A DNA stretch of 55,862 nucleotides from Raskinella chloraquaticus (SeqCode) (GCA_002365175.1 DEZK01000043.1:1-55862); one strand, 5' to 3'. Shown: positions 35,999 through 45,051, counted from the first letter of the stretch. The notes: generated by a model not told the origin, from the letters alone. Made by a program: numbers and translations.

Positions 35999-37375
35999 CT
36001 ATTCGGCTGCCATGACAGTTTTGCCGCGCCTGGTGCGCTGCAGTTTGAGAAGTTCGGCAACGCGGAAGGCGACGTCGAGCGCCTGGCGGGCATTGAGGCG
36101 AGGATCGCACAGCGTGTCGTAGCGCTCATGCAGATCCTCGGCCTTTACTTCGAACAGACCACCCGTGCATTCGGTGACATTCTTGCCGGTCATTTCAAGA
36201 TGAATGCCGCCGGCATAGGTTCCCATATCACGGTGGACAGCAAAGAAGGTTTCGATCTCAGCAATGATACGGTCGAAGGGGCGGGTCTTCATGGTGTTCA
36301 CCGTCACCGTATTGCCATGCATCGGGTCGCACGACCAGACGACGTTCAGCCCCTCACGCTTCACCGTCTCGACAAGGCGTGGCAGGTGATCGCCGACCTT
36401 GTCGGCACCGAAGCGACAGATCAGCGTCAGCCTGCCCTTGCGGTTGTCGGGGTTGAGGATGGCAGCCAATTTCACCAGATCGTCATTGGCGAGCGAGGGG
36501 CCGCATTTGAGGCCGATGGGGTTCAGGATGCCGCGGGCGAATTCGACATGGGCGTAGTCGGGCTGGCGCGTGCGGTCGCCGATCCACAGGAGGTGACCAG
36601 AAGTGCCGACATAGGGGGTATCGTTTTGCGTTGAATCCTGGCGCGTCAATGCCTGCTCGAACCCCAGCAGCAACGCCTCATGGCTGGTGAAAAATTCCGT
36701 CGCCCGCAATTCGGGGTGATGCTCGGGATCGATGCCGCAGGCGCGCATGAAGAAGATCGCATCTTCAATACGGCGGGCAACCTCCCGCCATTGCGGGGTC
36801 TCCTCGACAAAATCGAGCATCCATTTGTGGACGTTACCGAGCGAAGCGTAGCCGCCGGTGGCGAGCGCACGCACGAAGTTGAGCGTTGCCGCTGACTGGC
36901 GGTAGGCCATGATCTGGCGTTCAGGATCAGGCAGGCGCGATCTTTCGGTAAAATCCGCCCCGTTGATGATGTCGCCGCGATAGCTCGGCAGACTGACGCC
37001 ATCGACCGTCTCGATGTTGCTTGAGCGCGGCTTGGCGAACTGGCCGGCGATGCGCCCGACCTTGACGATCGGCATTTGCGCCTGATGGGTCATGACCACC
37101 GCCATCTGCAGAAAGACGCGGAAGAAGTCGCGGATATTGTTCGGCCCGTGCTCCTCGAAGCTTTCGGCGCAATCGCCACCTTGAAGCAGAAACGCTTCAC
37201 CATCGACAACGGCGGCGAGCCGGCGCTCGAGCTCACGGCATTCGCCGGCAAAAACGAGCGGCGGATACGTGGCAAGCTGCGCCTCGACGGCGTTCAACGC
37301 GTCATTGTCCGGAAAATCCGGGACCTGAACGATGGGGCGGGACCGCCAGCTTGATGGTGACCAGCTTTGGGGCAT
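35999..37375 (-). CDS. class II 3-deoxy-7-phosphoheptulonate synthase
   Basis: First enzyme of the shikimate pathway: phosphoenolpyruvate plus erythrose 4-phosphate. The 458-residue plant/Mycobacterium-type enzyme has metal ligand C69 in LLQGGDCAESF, the KVGRIAGQFAKPRS segment, and GIHLEMTGKNVTECTGG near the C-terminus. Type II enzymes are common in Hyphomicrobiales. It is divergent from the alpha/beta hydrolase. Confidence 0.94.
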   Translation of the reverse strand: MPQSWSPSSWRSRPIVQVPDFPDNDALNAVEAQLATYPPLVFAGECRELERRLAAVVDGEAFLLQGGDCAESFEEHGPNNIRDFFRVFLQMAVVMTHQAQMPIVKVGRIAGQFAKPRSSNIETVDGVSLPSYRGDIINGADFTERSRLPDPERQIMAYRQSAATLNFVRALATGGYASLGNVHKWMLDFVEETPQWREVARRIEDAIFFMRACGIDPEHHPELRATEFFTSHEALLLGFEQALTRQDSTQNDTPYVGTSGHLLWIGDRTRQPDYAHVEFARGILNPIGLKCGPSLANDDLVKLAAILNPDNRKGRLTLICRFGADKVGDHLPRLVETVKREGLNVVWSCDPMHGNTVTVNTMKTRPFDRIIAEIETFFAVHRDMGTYAGGIHLEMTGKNVTECTGGLFEVKAEDLHERYDTLCDPRLNARQALDVAFRVAELLKLQRTRRGKTVMAAE

Positions 37376-37511
37376 GTGTCGGGGCCTCAGTTAAGCGCCA
37401 AGGGCGCAGAGCGCGCTATATACACGAGGTGGCGCGGGGAAAAAACCGAAGTTTGTCATTACCCGCCGCAGCCTCTAGCCTTGCAGTCGATCATCACAAG
37501 GAGAACCCGCT

Positions 37512-38387
37512 GTGAAGGAAGCCCATATCGAGGTGCCGGCCCGCGACGGGTTCCCGCTGAGTGTCACGTTTTTCGAACCCTCTCAGGATTGCGGGGTCGT
37601 CGTCGTCATGCATTCGGCAACCGCCGTGCCGCGCAAGATCTATACGCCCTTTGCCCGTGCGATGGCGCAGCGGGGCGCGGCGGTCGTGACCTATGATTAT
37701 CGCGGCATCGGCGAAAGCCGGCCCAAATCGCTCAAAGGCTTCCCGGCGCGCATGCGCGACTGGGCGCGCTTTGATGCGCCGGGCGTGGTTGACGCCGCGC
37801 TTGAAAACTGGCCTGGCCGAAAACTCTATGGTGTCGGTCATTCCTATGGTGGCCATGCCATGGGGCTGATGCCAGACAATCAGCGCCAGGAGCGTATCGC
37901 CATGGTGGCGGCCCAATCGGGCTATTGGCGCCTCATCGCCAAACGCGACCAGCCGCGGGTGTGGACGCTTTTGAATATCCTCGGGCCGGCGAGCGTCAAT
38001 CTCCTTGGTTATGTGCCAGGTGAGCATCTAGGTCTTGGCCAGGACCTGCCACGCGGCGTATTCGAGGAATGGCGGCGCTGGTGCATGACGCCCGACTATT
38101 TCTTTTCTGATCCCACGCTCGATCTTCTGGCGAACTTCCAGAACGTCACGGCACCCGTTCTGGCCGTCGGCATGTCGGATGATGACTGGGCAACGCCGCG
38201 TGCCATCGACGCGTTCGTGCGCGGATTTACAGCAACAAAAATTGAACGGCTGACACTGACGCCCGAGCAGGCGGGCGTCAGGAAGGTCGGCCACCTTGAT
38301 TTTTTCCGCGCCCAGTTCGCAACCACCCTATGGCCAACGGTCATCGACTGGTTGCTGGGCAGGGCTGCAACAGCAGGCTCTTTATGA
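37512..38387 (+). CDS. alpha/beta fold hydrolase
   Basis: Protein of 291 residues with the nucleophile elbow GHSYGGH (about 115-121), a preceding YDYRGIGES segment and a late VGHLDFFR that should carry the catalytic histidine. The start is GTG 37512, chosen because AAGGAGA sits 8 bases upstream. The type resembles esterase or lipase-like proteins of unknown substrate. It overlaps the convergent gor stop by 6 bases. Confidence 0.8.
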   Translation: MKEAHIEVPARDGFPLSVTFFEPSQDCGVVVVMHSATAVPRKIYTPFARAMAQRGAAVVTYDYRGIGESRPKSLKGFPARMRDWARFDAPGVVDAALENWPGRKLYGVGHSYGGHAMGLMPDNQRQERIAMVAAQSGYWRLIAKRDQPRVWTLLNILGPASVNLLGYVPGEHLGLGQDLPRGVFEEWRRWCMTPDYFFSDPTLDLLANFQNVTAPVLAVGMSDDDWATPRAIDAFVRGFTATKIERLTLTPEQAGVRKVGHLDFFRAQFATTLWPTVIDWLLGRAATAGSL

Positions 38388-39755
38388 CCGCATGAGCCGT
38401 GCGGTTGGCTTGCGCATGGTCACCAGCTCTTCAGCAGCGCTGGGGTGCAGAGCGCAGGTCTGATCAAAATCGCGCTTGGTGGCTCCGGCTTTCAGCAGCA
38501 CGCCGAGAAGCTGCGCCATCTCGCCCGCGTCCGGCCCGAGGATATGCGCACCCACCACGCGGTCGCTTACACCGTCAACCAGAAGTTTCATCATCATCCG
38601 CTCGGCGCTGCCGGAGAGCGTTGCCTTCATGGTGCGGAAGCTCGTCTTGTAGACATCGATGACAGGATAGGCTGCGGCAGCCTGCGTTTCGGTGAGCCCG
38701 ACGGTGCCAAGCTCGGGGGTTGAAAAGACGGCGCTGGGGATCAGACGATGGTCCATGGCAACCGGATGCTTGCCAAAGACCGTATCAGCGAAGGCATGGC
38801 CTTCACGGATGGCGACGGGCGTCAGGTTGACGCGGTCAGTGACATCACCAACGGCGTAGATCGAGGGGATGGATGAGCGCGAGAACGCATCCACTTTAAC
38901 TGCTCCCCTGCCATCCAGTTCAACGCCTGCCGTCTCCAGGCCAAGATTGCCGGTATGGGGGATGCGGCCGGTCGCAAACATCGCCTTGTCGCAAGGCAGA
39001 ATGCTGCCATCGCTGAGCGCGACCTCAAGACCGGACGCGCCCCTCACGATGCCTGTGATGCGGGTGCGCGTCAGGATACGGATACCCCGCCGGCTGTAGG
39101 CCTCAACAAGGCCCGCGCGCAAATCATCATCAAAGCCGCGCAGGATGCCATCGCCGCGATAGACGATGGTGACCTCGCTGCCGAGGCCATGAAAAATGCC
39201 GGCAAATTCAACGGCTATATAGCCTCCGCCATTGATCACCACGCGCTTTGGCAAGGCATCCAGATAAAACGCCTCGTTCGAGGTGATGGCGTGCTCAATG
39301 CCGGATATATCGGCTGGCAGTTGTGGCCAGCCACCGGTTGCAACCAGAATATGAGCCGCCGTGACGCGCCTGCCGTCAGCGAGGCGGACCGTATGGGGGC
39401 CGTCGACGACAGCCCGCTGGCGGATCACCTCGACGTTGGCGTTGGCAAGCGTCGTTCCATATGCCCGCTCCAGCCGGTCAATCTCCTTGTCCTTGTTGGC
39501 GATCAGGGTTGGCCAGTCGAAGATCGGGGCAGGAACCGTCCAGCCAAAGCCTTTGGCATCGGCGAATTCATCGGCAAAACGCGACGCGTAGACCAGCAGC
39601 TTCTTTGGCACGCAGCCGCGGATGACGCAGGTCCCGCCGAGGCGGAATTCCTCAGCCAGCATGACCCTGGCGCCGTACCCTCCGGCGATACGTGCTGCCC
39701 TGACGCCGCCCGATCCGCCGCCGATGACAAAAAGATCCACATCGAAACTTGTCAT
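38382..39755 (-). CDS. gor: glutathione-disulfide reductase
   Basis: FAD- and NADPH-dependent enzyme of 457 residues with GGGSGGVRAARIA (12-24), the redox pair C43/C48 in GGTCVIRGCVPKK, a NAD(P)-binding GGGYIAVEFAG, and the C-terminal base in HPSAAEE. It keeps glutathione reduced in the cytoplasm. It is the third gene of an apparent rpiA-DUF2059-gor transcript. Confidence 0.94.
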   Translation of the reverse strand: MTSFDVDLFVIGGGSGGVRAARIAGGYGARVMLAEEFRLGGTCVIRGCVPKKLLVYASRFADEFADAKGFGWTVPAPIFDWPTLIANKDKEIDRLERAYGTTLANANVEVIRQRAVVDGPHTVRLADGRRVTAAHILVATGGWPQLPADISGIEHAITSNEAFYLDALPKRVVINGGGYIAVEFAGIFHGLGSEVTIVYRGDGILRGFDDDLRAGLVEAYSRRGIRILTRTRITGIVRGASGLEVALSDGSILPCDKAMFATGRIPHTGNLGLETAGVELDGRGAVKVDAFSRSSIPSIYAVGDVTDRVNLTPVAIREGHAFADTVFGKHPVAMDHRLIPSAVFSTPELGTVGLTETQAAAAYPVIDVYKTSFRTMKATLSGSAERMMMKLLVDGVSDRVVGAHILGPDAGEMAQLLGVLLKAGATKRDFDQTCALHPSAAEELVTMRKPTARLMRS

Positions 39756-39826
39756 GTCCGCTCCGCCCAGGCGCTGGCGATCTTGCTCCTGATGATCAAA
39801 GTCAACCCGACGCCATTATCTGATTT

Positions 39827-40459
39827 TTAAAGCGGCTGACCACGCTTGCGCATCTCGGCACGCACTTTTTCGAAGGCTTCCTGCCCGACCCGCTCTGCCC
39901 AGCCATTGGCAATGCGAAAGCTGTCCTGAGCGACCAACGGGCTGACGGTTGCAAATTTCTGACCTTCAGCAGACTTCAGAAACTCAACGATCTTGCGCAG
40001 CTCGACCTCCGAGAAACGGGCGGCATAGATGAGCGCGATCTGCGCATAAAGCCGTTCGCGATCAGCAGCAAAACCTTCTTCGACCGTTTTCAAGCTCTCA
40101 GTGAGGGCCGTGCGCTTCTTGGGATCAGCCTGTACGGCGAGGTTCTGACCGGTCAGCGTCACGCCCACCTGCTGCATGATGTTGGGCAACAACCCCTCGA
40201 ACGCATCGACGATGCGCGAAGCGGTGATGAGATCGCGGGCTGCCTGCAGGTGGCTGTCCTTGATCTCGATCTGCTGTGGCACCTGCGGGCCGGTTGCTGG
40301 CGAGGGGGCGGGCACGGTCGGCACGATCAACGATGGTTCTTCCTGGACGACGGCCGCCGGCGGTGTTGCGGGTGCGGGCGGCGTCTGCGCCATTGCCGTA
40401 CCGAAAAGCACTGAAGCCATCAGGGCGGCGATCAGTGGAAAGCGCGTCAGGTTCATCAT
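39827..40459 (-). CDS. DUF2059 exported protein
   Basis: Protein of 210 residues from ATG 40459; the longer reading frame upstream overlaps rpiA and is not needed. A signal peptide (about 1-23, ending AMA) is followed by a proline/alanine-rich linker, and then an all-helical DUF2059 domain with LYAQIYA-like helices and FSEVELRKIVEFLKSAEGQKF. It is probably periplasmic; the function is unknown. It lies between rpiA and gor in the same orientation. Confidence 0.82.
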   Translation of the reverse strand: MMNLTRFPLIAALMASVLFGTAMAQTPPAPATPPAAVVQEEPSLIVPTVPAPSPATGPQVPQQIEIKDSHLQAARDLITASRIVDAFEGLLPNIMQQVGVTLTGQNLAVQADPKKRTALTESLKTVEEGFAADRERLYAQIALIYAARFSEVELRKIVEFLKSAEGQKFATVSPLVAQDSFRIANGWAERVGQEAFEKVRAEMRKRGQPL

Positions 40460-40481
40460 CGTCAAAAATCCTGGTTGATCG

Positions 40482-41183
40482 TCAAGAAGCTGAAATTTCA
40501 TTGATACCGCCCGGGCCGGCGATAATGGCAAGATGTGCCAGGCCGAGGAATAAACCATGCTCAACGACACCTGGAACAGCGTTGAGTGCACGCGCCAAGG
40601 CCAGCGGATCGGGAATAGAACGGAATGCCGCATCGACGATGAGGTGCCCCCCGTCGGTGACAAATGTGGCGCCATCGCGGCGTTGACGCAAGACAAGTTC
40701 GCCGCCCAGTCCAAGCCGGCGCGCCGCAGCGGCAATGGCCTGCCGGGTCACGTCCTTGCCAAAAGGGACGATTTCGATCGGCAGCGGGAATGCGCCAAGG
40801 GTCGCCACCCGTTTGCCCGCATCAGCAATGATGATGAGACGGCGGGATGCCGTTGCAACAATTTTCTCGCGCAGCAGGGCGCCACCACCGCCTTTGATCA
40901 AGGCGAGAGCCGGGCCAATTTCGTCCGCTCCGTCGACGGTCAGATCAAGTTCGGGCGTGTCATCAAGCGTCGACAGGGGAATGCCAAGTTCACCGGCCTG
41001 ATCGCCGCTGGCCGTCGAGGTCGGCACACACATCACATCGAGCCCGGCGGCAACCCGCGCGCCGAGCCCGGCAATAAAATGGGCCGCCGTCGAGCCGGTG
41101 CCCAGTCCAAGGCGCATGCCAGGGCGCACCTCGTCGAGCGCGCGCAGAGCCGCTGCTTTTTTGAAATCATCGCTCGACTGCAT
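40482..41183 (-). CDS. rpiA: ribose-5-phosphate isomerase A
   Basis: Interconverts ribose and ribulose 5-phosphates. The 233-residue protein has the phosphate-binding LGTGSTA near 27-33, DGADEIG with the catalytic acids, and the KGGGGALLREKIVA segment. It heads the rpiA-DUF2059-gor run and is divergent from gph across 127 bases. Confidence 0.95.
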   Translation of the reverse strand: MQSSDDFKKAAALRALDEVRPGMRLGLGTGSTAAHFIAGLGARVAAGLDVMCVPTSTASGDQAGELGIPLSTLDDTPELDLTVDGADEIGPALALIKGGGGALLREKIVATASRRLIIIADAGKRVATLGAFPLPIEIVPFGKDVTRQAIAAAARRLGLGGELVLRQRRDGATFVTDGGHLIVDAAFRSIPDPLALARALNAVPGVVEHGLFLGLAHLAIIAGPGGINEISAS

Positions 41184-41310
41184 GATTGGGAAGCCCGGAA
41201 CATCAAGAATGCGCTGTTCGCGTGCCAGTGGCGCTTGGAACTGTCAAGCGATCACGACTTTACTCGCCTCCTGAATGCAGTTAAGCGCCGCTGTTTCAGG
41301 GAAAATTCTG

Positions 41311-41994
41311 ATGGACATCGAACTGACACCGGACTGGACAGCGGTCTTTGATCTTGACGGCACGCTGGTCGATACGATCGGTGACCTTGTCGCAGCACTC
41401 AATCACGTGCTGGCGGCGCAAGACTGTCCGGCGCTGAGCGAGGACAAGGCCCGCACCATGGTCGGGCATGGGGCGCGGGCGCTCATTATCCGCGGATTTG
41501 CCGCCGCGGGGCGGCAGGTGAGCGACAACGATCTGGTGCGTCTCCATGGCGATTTTCTGTCATATTATCGCGATAATCTGACGCGCCTGTCGCGCCCTCT
41601 GCCCGGTCTCGTCGAAGCGCTGGATCAGCTTGCCGCCAGCAAATGGCGGCTCGCGGTATGCACCAACAAGCAGGAATTCTATGCCCGCAAACTGCTGGAA
41701 GAGCTTGGCCTGGCGCAGCGCTTCCGGGTCATCGTCGGCAGCGATACGTTCTCCGTTCAAAAGCCGCATCCTGACGTTTACCTGTCAACTGTGTCGGCGG
41801 CAGGCGGCTTGCGCGGGCGCTCGGTCATGATCGGCGACAGCAAAACAGACCACGATACGGCGCGCGCTGCCGGCGTCCCCTCAGTGCTGGTGACGTTTGG
41901 CTATTGCGATGTCGCGGTCGAAAGTCTGCAGCCGGATGCGCTGATATCGTCCTGGCCGCAATTGCTGCCAGCACTCGCACGGCTTGCGAGCTAG
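41311..41994 (+). CDS. gph: phosphoglycolate phosphatase (HAD family)
   Basis: HAD-superfamily phosphatase of 227 residues with D14 and D16 in FDLDGTLVDT, a helical cap, a TNK motif II and GDSKTDHDTARAAG as motif IV. It probably removes 2-phosphoglycolate arising from DNA repair or oxygenase activity. ATG 41311 has CAGGGAAA upstream; an in-frame start at 41275 is less likely. Confidence 0.88.
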   Translation: MDIELTPDWTAVFDLDGTLVDTIGDLVAALNHVLAAQDCPALSEDKARTMVGHGARALIIRGFAAAGRQVSDNDLVRLHGDFLSYYRDNLTRLSRPLPGLVEALDQLAASKWRLAVCTNKQEFYARKLLEELGLAQRFRVIVGSDTFSVQKPHPDVYLSTVSAAGGLRGRSVMIGDSKTDHDTARAAGVPSVLVTFGYCDVAVESLQPDALISSWPQLLPALARLAS

Positions 41995-42046
41995 CAGCCC
42001 AGCCCGCCCTGGGGCAATCTGTGCGCTGTGCCGGTCACTGCAATCC

Positions 42047-42076
42047 TTGACTTGTCCGAAACCGCCGCCCTATACC
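42047..42076 (+). promoter_or_regulatory. promoter of tRNA-Val
   Basis: TTGACT (42047-42052) and TATACC (42071-42076) are separated by 18 bases and sit 9 bases upstream of the first tRNA base, as expected for a housekeeping sigma promoter. Confidence 0.65.
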
Positions 42077-42085
42077 CGCGCCACC

Positions 42086-42160
42086 GGGCGATTAGCTCAG
42101 CGGGAGAGCGTCCCCTTCACACGGGGAAGGTCGTAGGTTCGATCCCTACATCGCCCACCA
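42086..42160 (+). tRNA. tRNA-Val (anticodon CAC)
   Basis: Complete cloverleaf of 75 bases with CCA encoded. The acceptor stem is GGGCGAT/ATCGCCC, the D arm GCTC/GAGC, and the anticodon stem TCCCC/GGGGA around loop TTCACAC (anticodon CAC). The T arm is GTAGG-TTCGATC-CCTAC. The loop contains every expected invariant base. No duplicated 3' end that would mark an integrated element was seen nearby. Confidence 0.95.
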
Positions 42161-42617
42161 TTATCCTGCCTGCCCTTAAACCTCGCCGGAGATGGTGCGG
42201 GCCGCTTTCATGTCCCGTAAATCCCGAATCAGAATCGATGATTTGTCGACGAGCAGCAGCGGCATTGGCGTAAATGTCCGCATCTTCTTAGGGAAGCCAC
42301 CGGGTATTTGGACGCCAAATCGTGTTTTTCTTGCAACAGGGAGATGAAAAGCTCGAATTTGTCATCTTTCTGACGAAACGCGGGTGTCAAACGCAGCTGA
42401 CGGGTTTATGGGAGAGGAACGTATTTCGCCTGCGCGCGTTTGCTTCCAGGCGACTGCGCCCAGAGCTTATCGATTTGTTAGGCTTAAAAGCGCTGTTTTG
42501 TGGCAGTTTTCGTTGAAGCGTTCGGCGCTTCGCAGTTCGGGCGTGACTGGGTTGAGCCAATCGGATTGGCATCGTTATTCTTGGCCTGTTGTCGGGCCAC
42601 ACTTGAGAGAGGTTGAA
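42161..42617 (+). other. 457-base gene-free region with two inverted repeats
   Basis: No coding signal is convincing here: an open frame from 42384 runs into the L,D-transpeptidase but has no signal or homology before 42618. The stretch is visibly more AT-rich than its neighbours. It holds ATTTGG-ACG-CCAAAT at 42306-42320 and GCCAATC-G-GATTGGC at 42556-42570. It probably carries the promoter and a long leader for the downstream gene. Confidence 0.5.
42556..42570. promoter_or_regulatory. inverted repeat upstream of L,D-transpeptidase gene
   Basis: GCCAATC-G-GATTGGC has perfect 7-bp arms around one G, 47 bases upstream of ATG 42618. The single-base centre suggests a protein-binding site for a dimeric regulator. 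No partner is known. Confidence 0.4.
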
Positions 42618-43472
42618 ATGAAGCAAAAGCTTCTCATAGCGGTAGGATTGTCGGCAGGTCTGGTGGTTGGTTCCACTGCTGGCTATAGCGCCTCGCCGGC
42701 CTATGACATTTGGGATTTCACATACCCAACGACGTCGCTGTTTGTGCAGCCGGGCTTTGGCCCGAAGCCCGAGACCGCGAACGTCAACCCGAGCGATGTC
42801 GCCATTCCGCAAGCGCCCGCGAGCGCTACCAGCACATCATCGGCGGCCAGCACCGAGCGGCTGCAGGTCACCATCGCCTCGCCGCGGCGCGACGAGATCC
42901 CCTCGATCTTCGCCTTTTTCCAGTCGCCCCCGCGTGATGCCAACGGCCTGGAGTCGTACTTCGACCCCATCGGCAAGATCTGGGTGACCTATGACCCGGC
43001 GCGCGCCACGAGTGAGCCGACGCAGCGCGCCAACCCGGTACCGCGCGAGGAAATCGACTTTGCGAGCGCGGAAGCACCCGGCACGATCATTGTGTCGACG
43101 ACCGAGCGCCGCCTTTATTACATCCTCGGCAATGGCCGGGCGCTGCGCTACGGCGTTGGTGTCGGTCGCGATGGCTTCACCTGGAACGGCGTCAAATCCG
43201 TGACGCGCAAGTCGGAATGGCCCGATTGGCGCCCGCCGTCGGAAATGATTGCCCGGCGCCCTGATCTGCCGCGCTTCATGCCTGGTGGTGTTGCCAATCC
43301 GCTGGGCGCGCGCGCCCTCTATCTCGGGTCAACGCTTTACCGCATCCACGGGTCGAACGAGCCGGGCACCATCGGTCAGGCCGTGTCGTCGGGCTGCTTC
43401 CGCATGACCAATGACGATGTGAGCGATCTCTATGAGCGCGCCAAGGTGGGTGCCAAGGTGATTGTCCGCTGA
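42618..43472 (+). CDS. L,D-transpeptidase (YkuD family)
   Basis: Exported protein of 284 residues with a signal peptide (about 1-25) and an N-terminal low-complexity segment. The YkuD catalytic domain (about 155-284) has IHGSNEPGTIGQAVSSGCFRM, with the catalytic cysteine in SSGCFRM. It forms 3-3 peptidoglycan cross-links or attaches proteins to peptidoglycan in the periplasm. ATG 42618 follows GAGAGG at a good distance. A strong terminator follows. Confidence 0.92.
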   Translation: MKQKLLIAVGLSAGLVVGSTAGYSASPAYDIWDFTYPTTSLFVQPGFGPKPETANVNPSDVAIPQAPASATSTSSAASTERLQVTIASPRRDEIPSIFAFFQSPPRDANGLESYFDPIGKIWVTYDPARATSEPTQRANPVPREEIDFASAEAPGTIIVSTTERRLYYILGNGRALRYGVGVGRDGFTWNGVKSVTRKSEWPDWRPPSEMIARRPDLPRFMPGGVANPLGARALYLGSTLYRIHGSNEPGTIGQAVSSGCFRMTNDDVSDLYERAKVGAKVIVR

Positions 43473-43497
43473 GTCTCAAAGGATCAGCAAATCAGGC

Positions 43498-43530
43498 AAG
43501 GGCCGCTCACAAAGCGGCCCTTTTCTTTTA
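43498..43530 (+). terminator. rho-independent terminator after the L,D-transpeptidase
   Basis: AAGGGCCGCT (43498-43507) pairs perfectly with AGCGGCCCTT (43513-43522) around a CACAA loop, and the plus strand runs on as TTCTTTT. It is the clearest intrinsic terminator in the window. The convergent DUF971 gene ends 10 bases further on. Confidence 0.92.
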
Positions 43531-43539
43531 TGAACAGGA

Positions 43540-43860
43540 CTATTCCGCCTGGTTCCTGAACCAGTCCCAGTCATAAATTCCGGTTGCATGCATATCGTCG
43601 AACATGAGGCGGACGGCGTAGGCGCCGACCGGTTCGACGGAAAGAATTTCCACATTCTCCTTGCCGGTCACGTGCACTTTCTGGCCGGGACCGTGTCCCT
43701 GCACTTCGGCCGAGGGGGAATTGACGCGCAGATATTTTGCGCTGAAGCGACGTGTCAGCCCATCATCCCAGGTGATCGTCAGATGGCGGCGATCACGATG
43801 ACGCCTGATCTCGACGGGCCAGGGGCGGGAGAGTGGTGATGGCAACGCGCTCTGTGTCAT
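43540..43860 (-). CDS. DUF971 protein
   Basis: Protein of 106 residues consisting of one DUF971 domain: ITWDDGLTRRFSAKYLR near 30-46 and AVRLMFDDMHATGIYDWDWF at the C-terminus. DUF971 also occurs at the C-terminus of the plant Fe-S carrier HCF101 and the N-terminus of gamma-butyrobetaine hydroxylases. It is divergent from moaA, which makes a link to Fe-S cluster delivery plausible. No activity is established for free-standing copies. Confidence 0.86.
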   Translation of the reverse strand: MTQSALPSPLSRPWPVEIRRHRDRRHLTITWDDGLTRRFSAKYLRVNSPSAEVQGHGPGQKVHVTGKENVEILSVEPVGAYAVRLMFDDMHATGIYDWDWFRNQAE

Positions 43861-43912
43861 GGTGTCTTATGTCCCGATCCGGCGAGATAATCCATGGGCA
43901 AACCGGCGCCCC

Positions 43913-43947
43913 TTGCGCAAAGCTGCAAGTTGATTAGGTTTGCGCAA
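43913..43947. promoter_or_regulatory. pair of TTGCGCAA palindromes between DUF971 and moaA
   Basis: The self-complementary 8-mer TTGCGCAA occurs at 43913-43920 and again at 43940-43947, 27 bases apart, in the divergent promoter region. Two copies at a near-helical spacing suggest an operator controlling one or both genes. No regulator is identified. Confidence 0.4.
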
Positions 43948-44013
43948 CATCGCGGGCTATGATTGACATAGCTTACCGGCCCTCCCTGTGTATGCGTCAT
44001 CGAAGGCAGTTCC

Positions 44014-45042
44014 TTGCAAACAACGCTCGCTCCCTCCGCTCCTGCCGCCCCGCTGATTGACCCTTTCGGGCGGGCGGTGACGTATTTGCGCGTTTCGGTG
44101 ACGGATCGCTGCGATTTTCGCTGTGTCTATTGCATGGCGGAGAACATGACATTCCTGCCCAAGCGCGATCTCCTGTCGCTGGAGGAGCTTGACCGGGTAT
44201 GCAGCGCCTTCGTGGCGCGCGGCACGCGCAAGCTGCGCATCACCGGCGGCGAGCCTCTCGTGCGCAAGGATATCATGACGCTGTTCCGCTCGCTGTCGCG
44301 TCACCTCGCCAGCGGGGCGCTGGACGAGCTGACATTGACGACCAATGGCTCGCAGCTGCGCCGGTACGCCGATGATCTCGCCGGCTGCGGCGTGAAGCGC
44401 GTCAACGTCTCCCTCGACACGCTGGACGCTGACAAGTTCAATACCATCACGCGCTGGGGGCGACTTGGTGATGTGCTTGACGGCATTGACGCGGCACAGG
44501 CGGCAGGCCTCAAGGTCAAGATCAACGCCGTGGCGCTCAAGGGGGTCAATGAGAGCGAGATCGACACGCTGATGACCTGGGCGCATGGGCGGGGCATGGG
44601 CCTGACGTTGATCGAGACCATGCCGCTTGGTGATATCGACGGTGATCGTACCGAACAATATCTGCCATTGTCGCTGGTGCGCGCTGATCTCATGCGGCGT
44701 TGGACACTGACTGACAGCAATGACACGACCGGCGGGCCGGCGCGCTATGTTCATGTCAAGGAAACGGGCGGGCGGCTCGGCTTCATTACGCCGATGACAC
44801 ATAATTTCTGCGAAAGCTGCAACCGGGTGCGGCTCACCTGTACGGGCGTGCTTTACATGTGCCTGGGGCAGAATGATGCGGTTGATCTGCGCCGTCCGCT
44901 GCGCCAGTCGGAATCCGATGAGGCGCTGCACGCCGCCATCAGCGATGCCATCGCGCTTAAGCCCCAGGGGCATGATTTTGTCATCGACCGCAGGAAAAAT
45001 CGTCCCTCGCTGTCCCGTCATATGAGCGTGACCGGCGGCTGA
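44014..45042 (+). CDS. moaA: GTP 3',8-cyclase
   Basis: Radical-SAM enzyme of 342 residues, first step of molybdenum cofactor synthesis. The N-terminal [4Fe-4S] site is CDFRCVYC, the C-terminal cluster is CESCNRVRLTCTGVLYMC (C-x2-C-x13-C), and the chain ends in the essential GG. The start is a TTG at 44014 with GAAGGCAG upstream; no in-frame ATG exists nearby. The DMT permease begins 9 bases after it. Other moa genes are not in the window. Confidence 0.95.
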   Translation: MQTTLAPSAPAAPLIDPFGRAVTYLRVSVTDRCDFRCVYCMAENMTFLPKRDLLSLEELDRVCSAFVARGTRKLRITGGEPLVRKDIMTLFRSLSRHLASGALDELTLTTNGSQLRRYADDLAGCGVKRVNVSLDTLDADKFNTITRWGRLGDVLDGIDAAQAAGLKVKINAVALKGVNESEIDTLMTWAHGRGMGLTLIETMPLGDIDGDRTEQYLPLSLVRADLMRRWTLTDSNDTTGGPARYVHVKETGGRLGFITPMTHNFCESCNRVRLTCTGVLYMCLGQNDAVDLRRPLRQSESDEALHAAISDAIALKPQGHDFVIDRRKNRPSLSRHMSVTGG

Positions 45043-45051
45043 TCCTGGCTG

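Noticed and set aside
41242..41247. TTGACA on the minus strand upstream of rpiA
   Set aside because: No convincing -10 element lies at the right distance, so it is not reported as a promoter.
42086..42160. tRNA-Val as an integration site of a mobile element
   Set aside because: No integrase gene and no repeat of the tRNA 3' end was seen in the neighbouring sequence.
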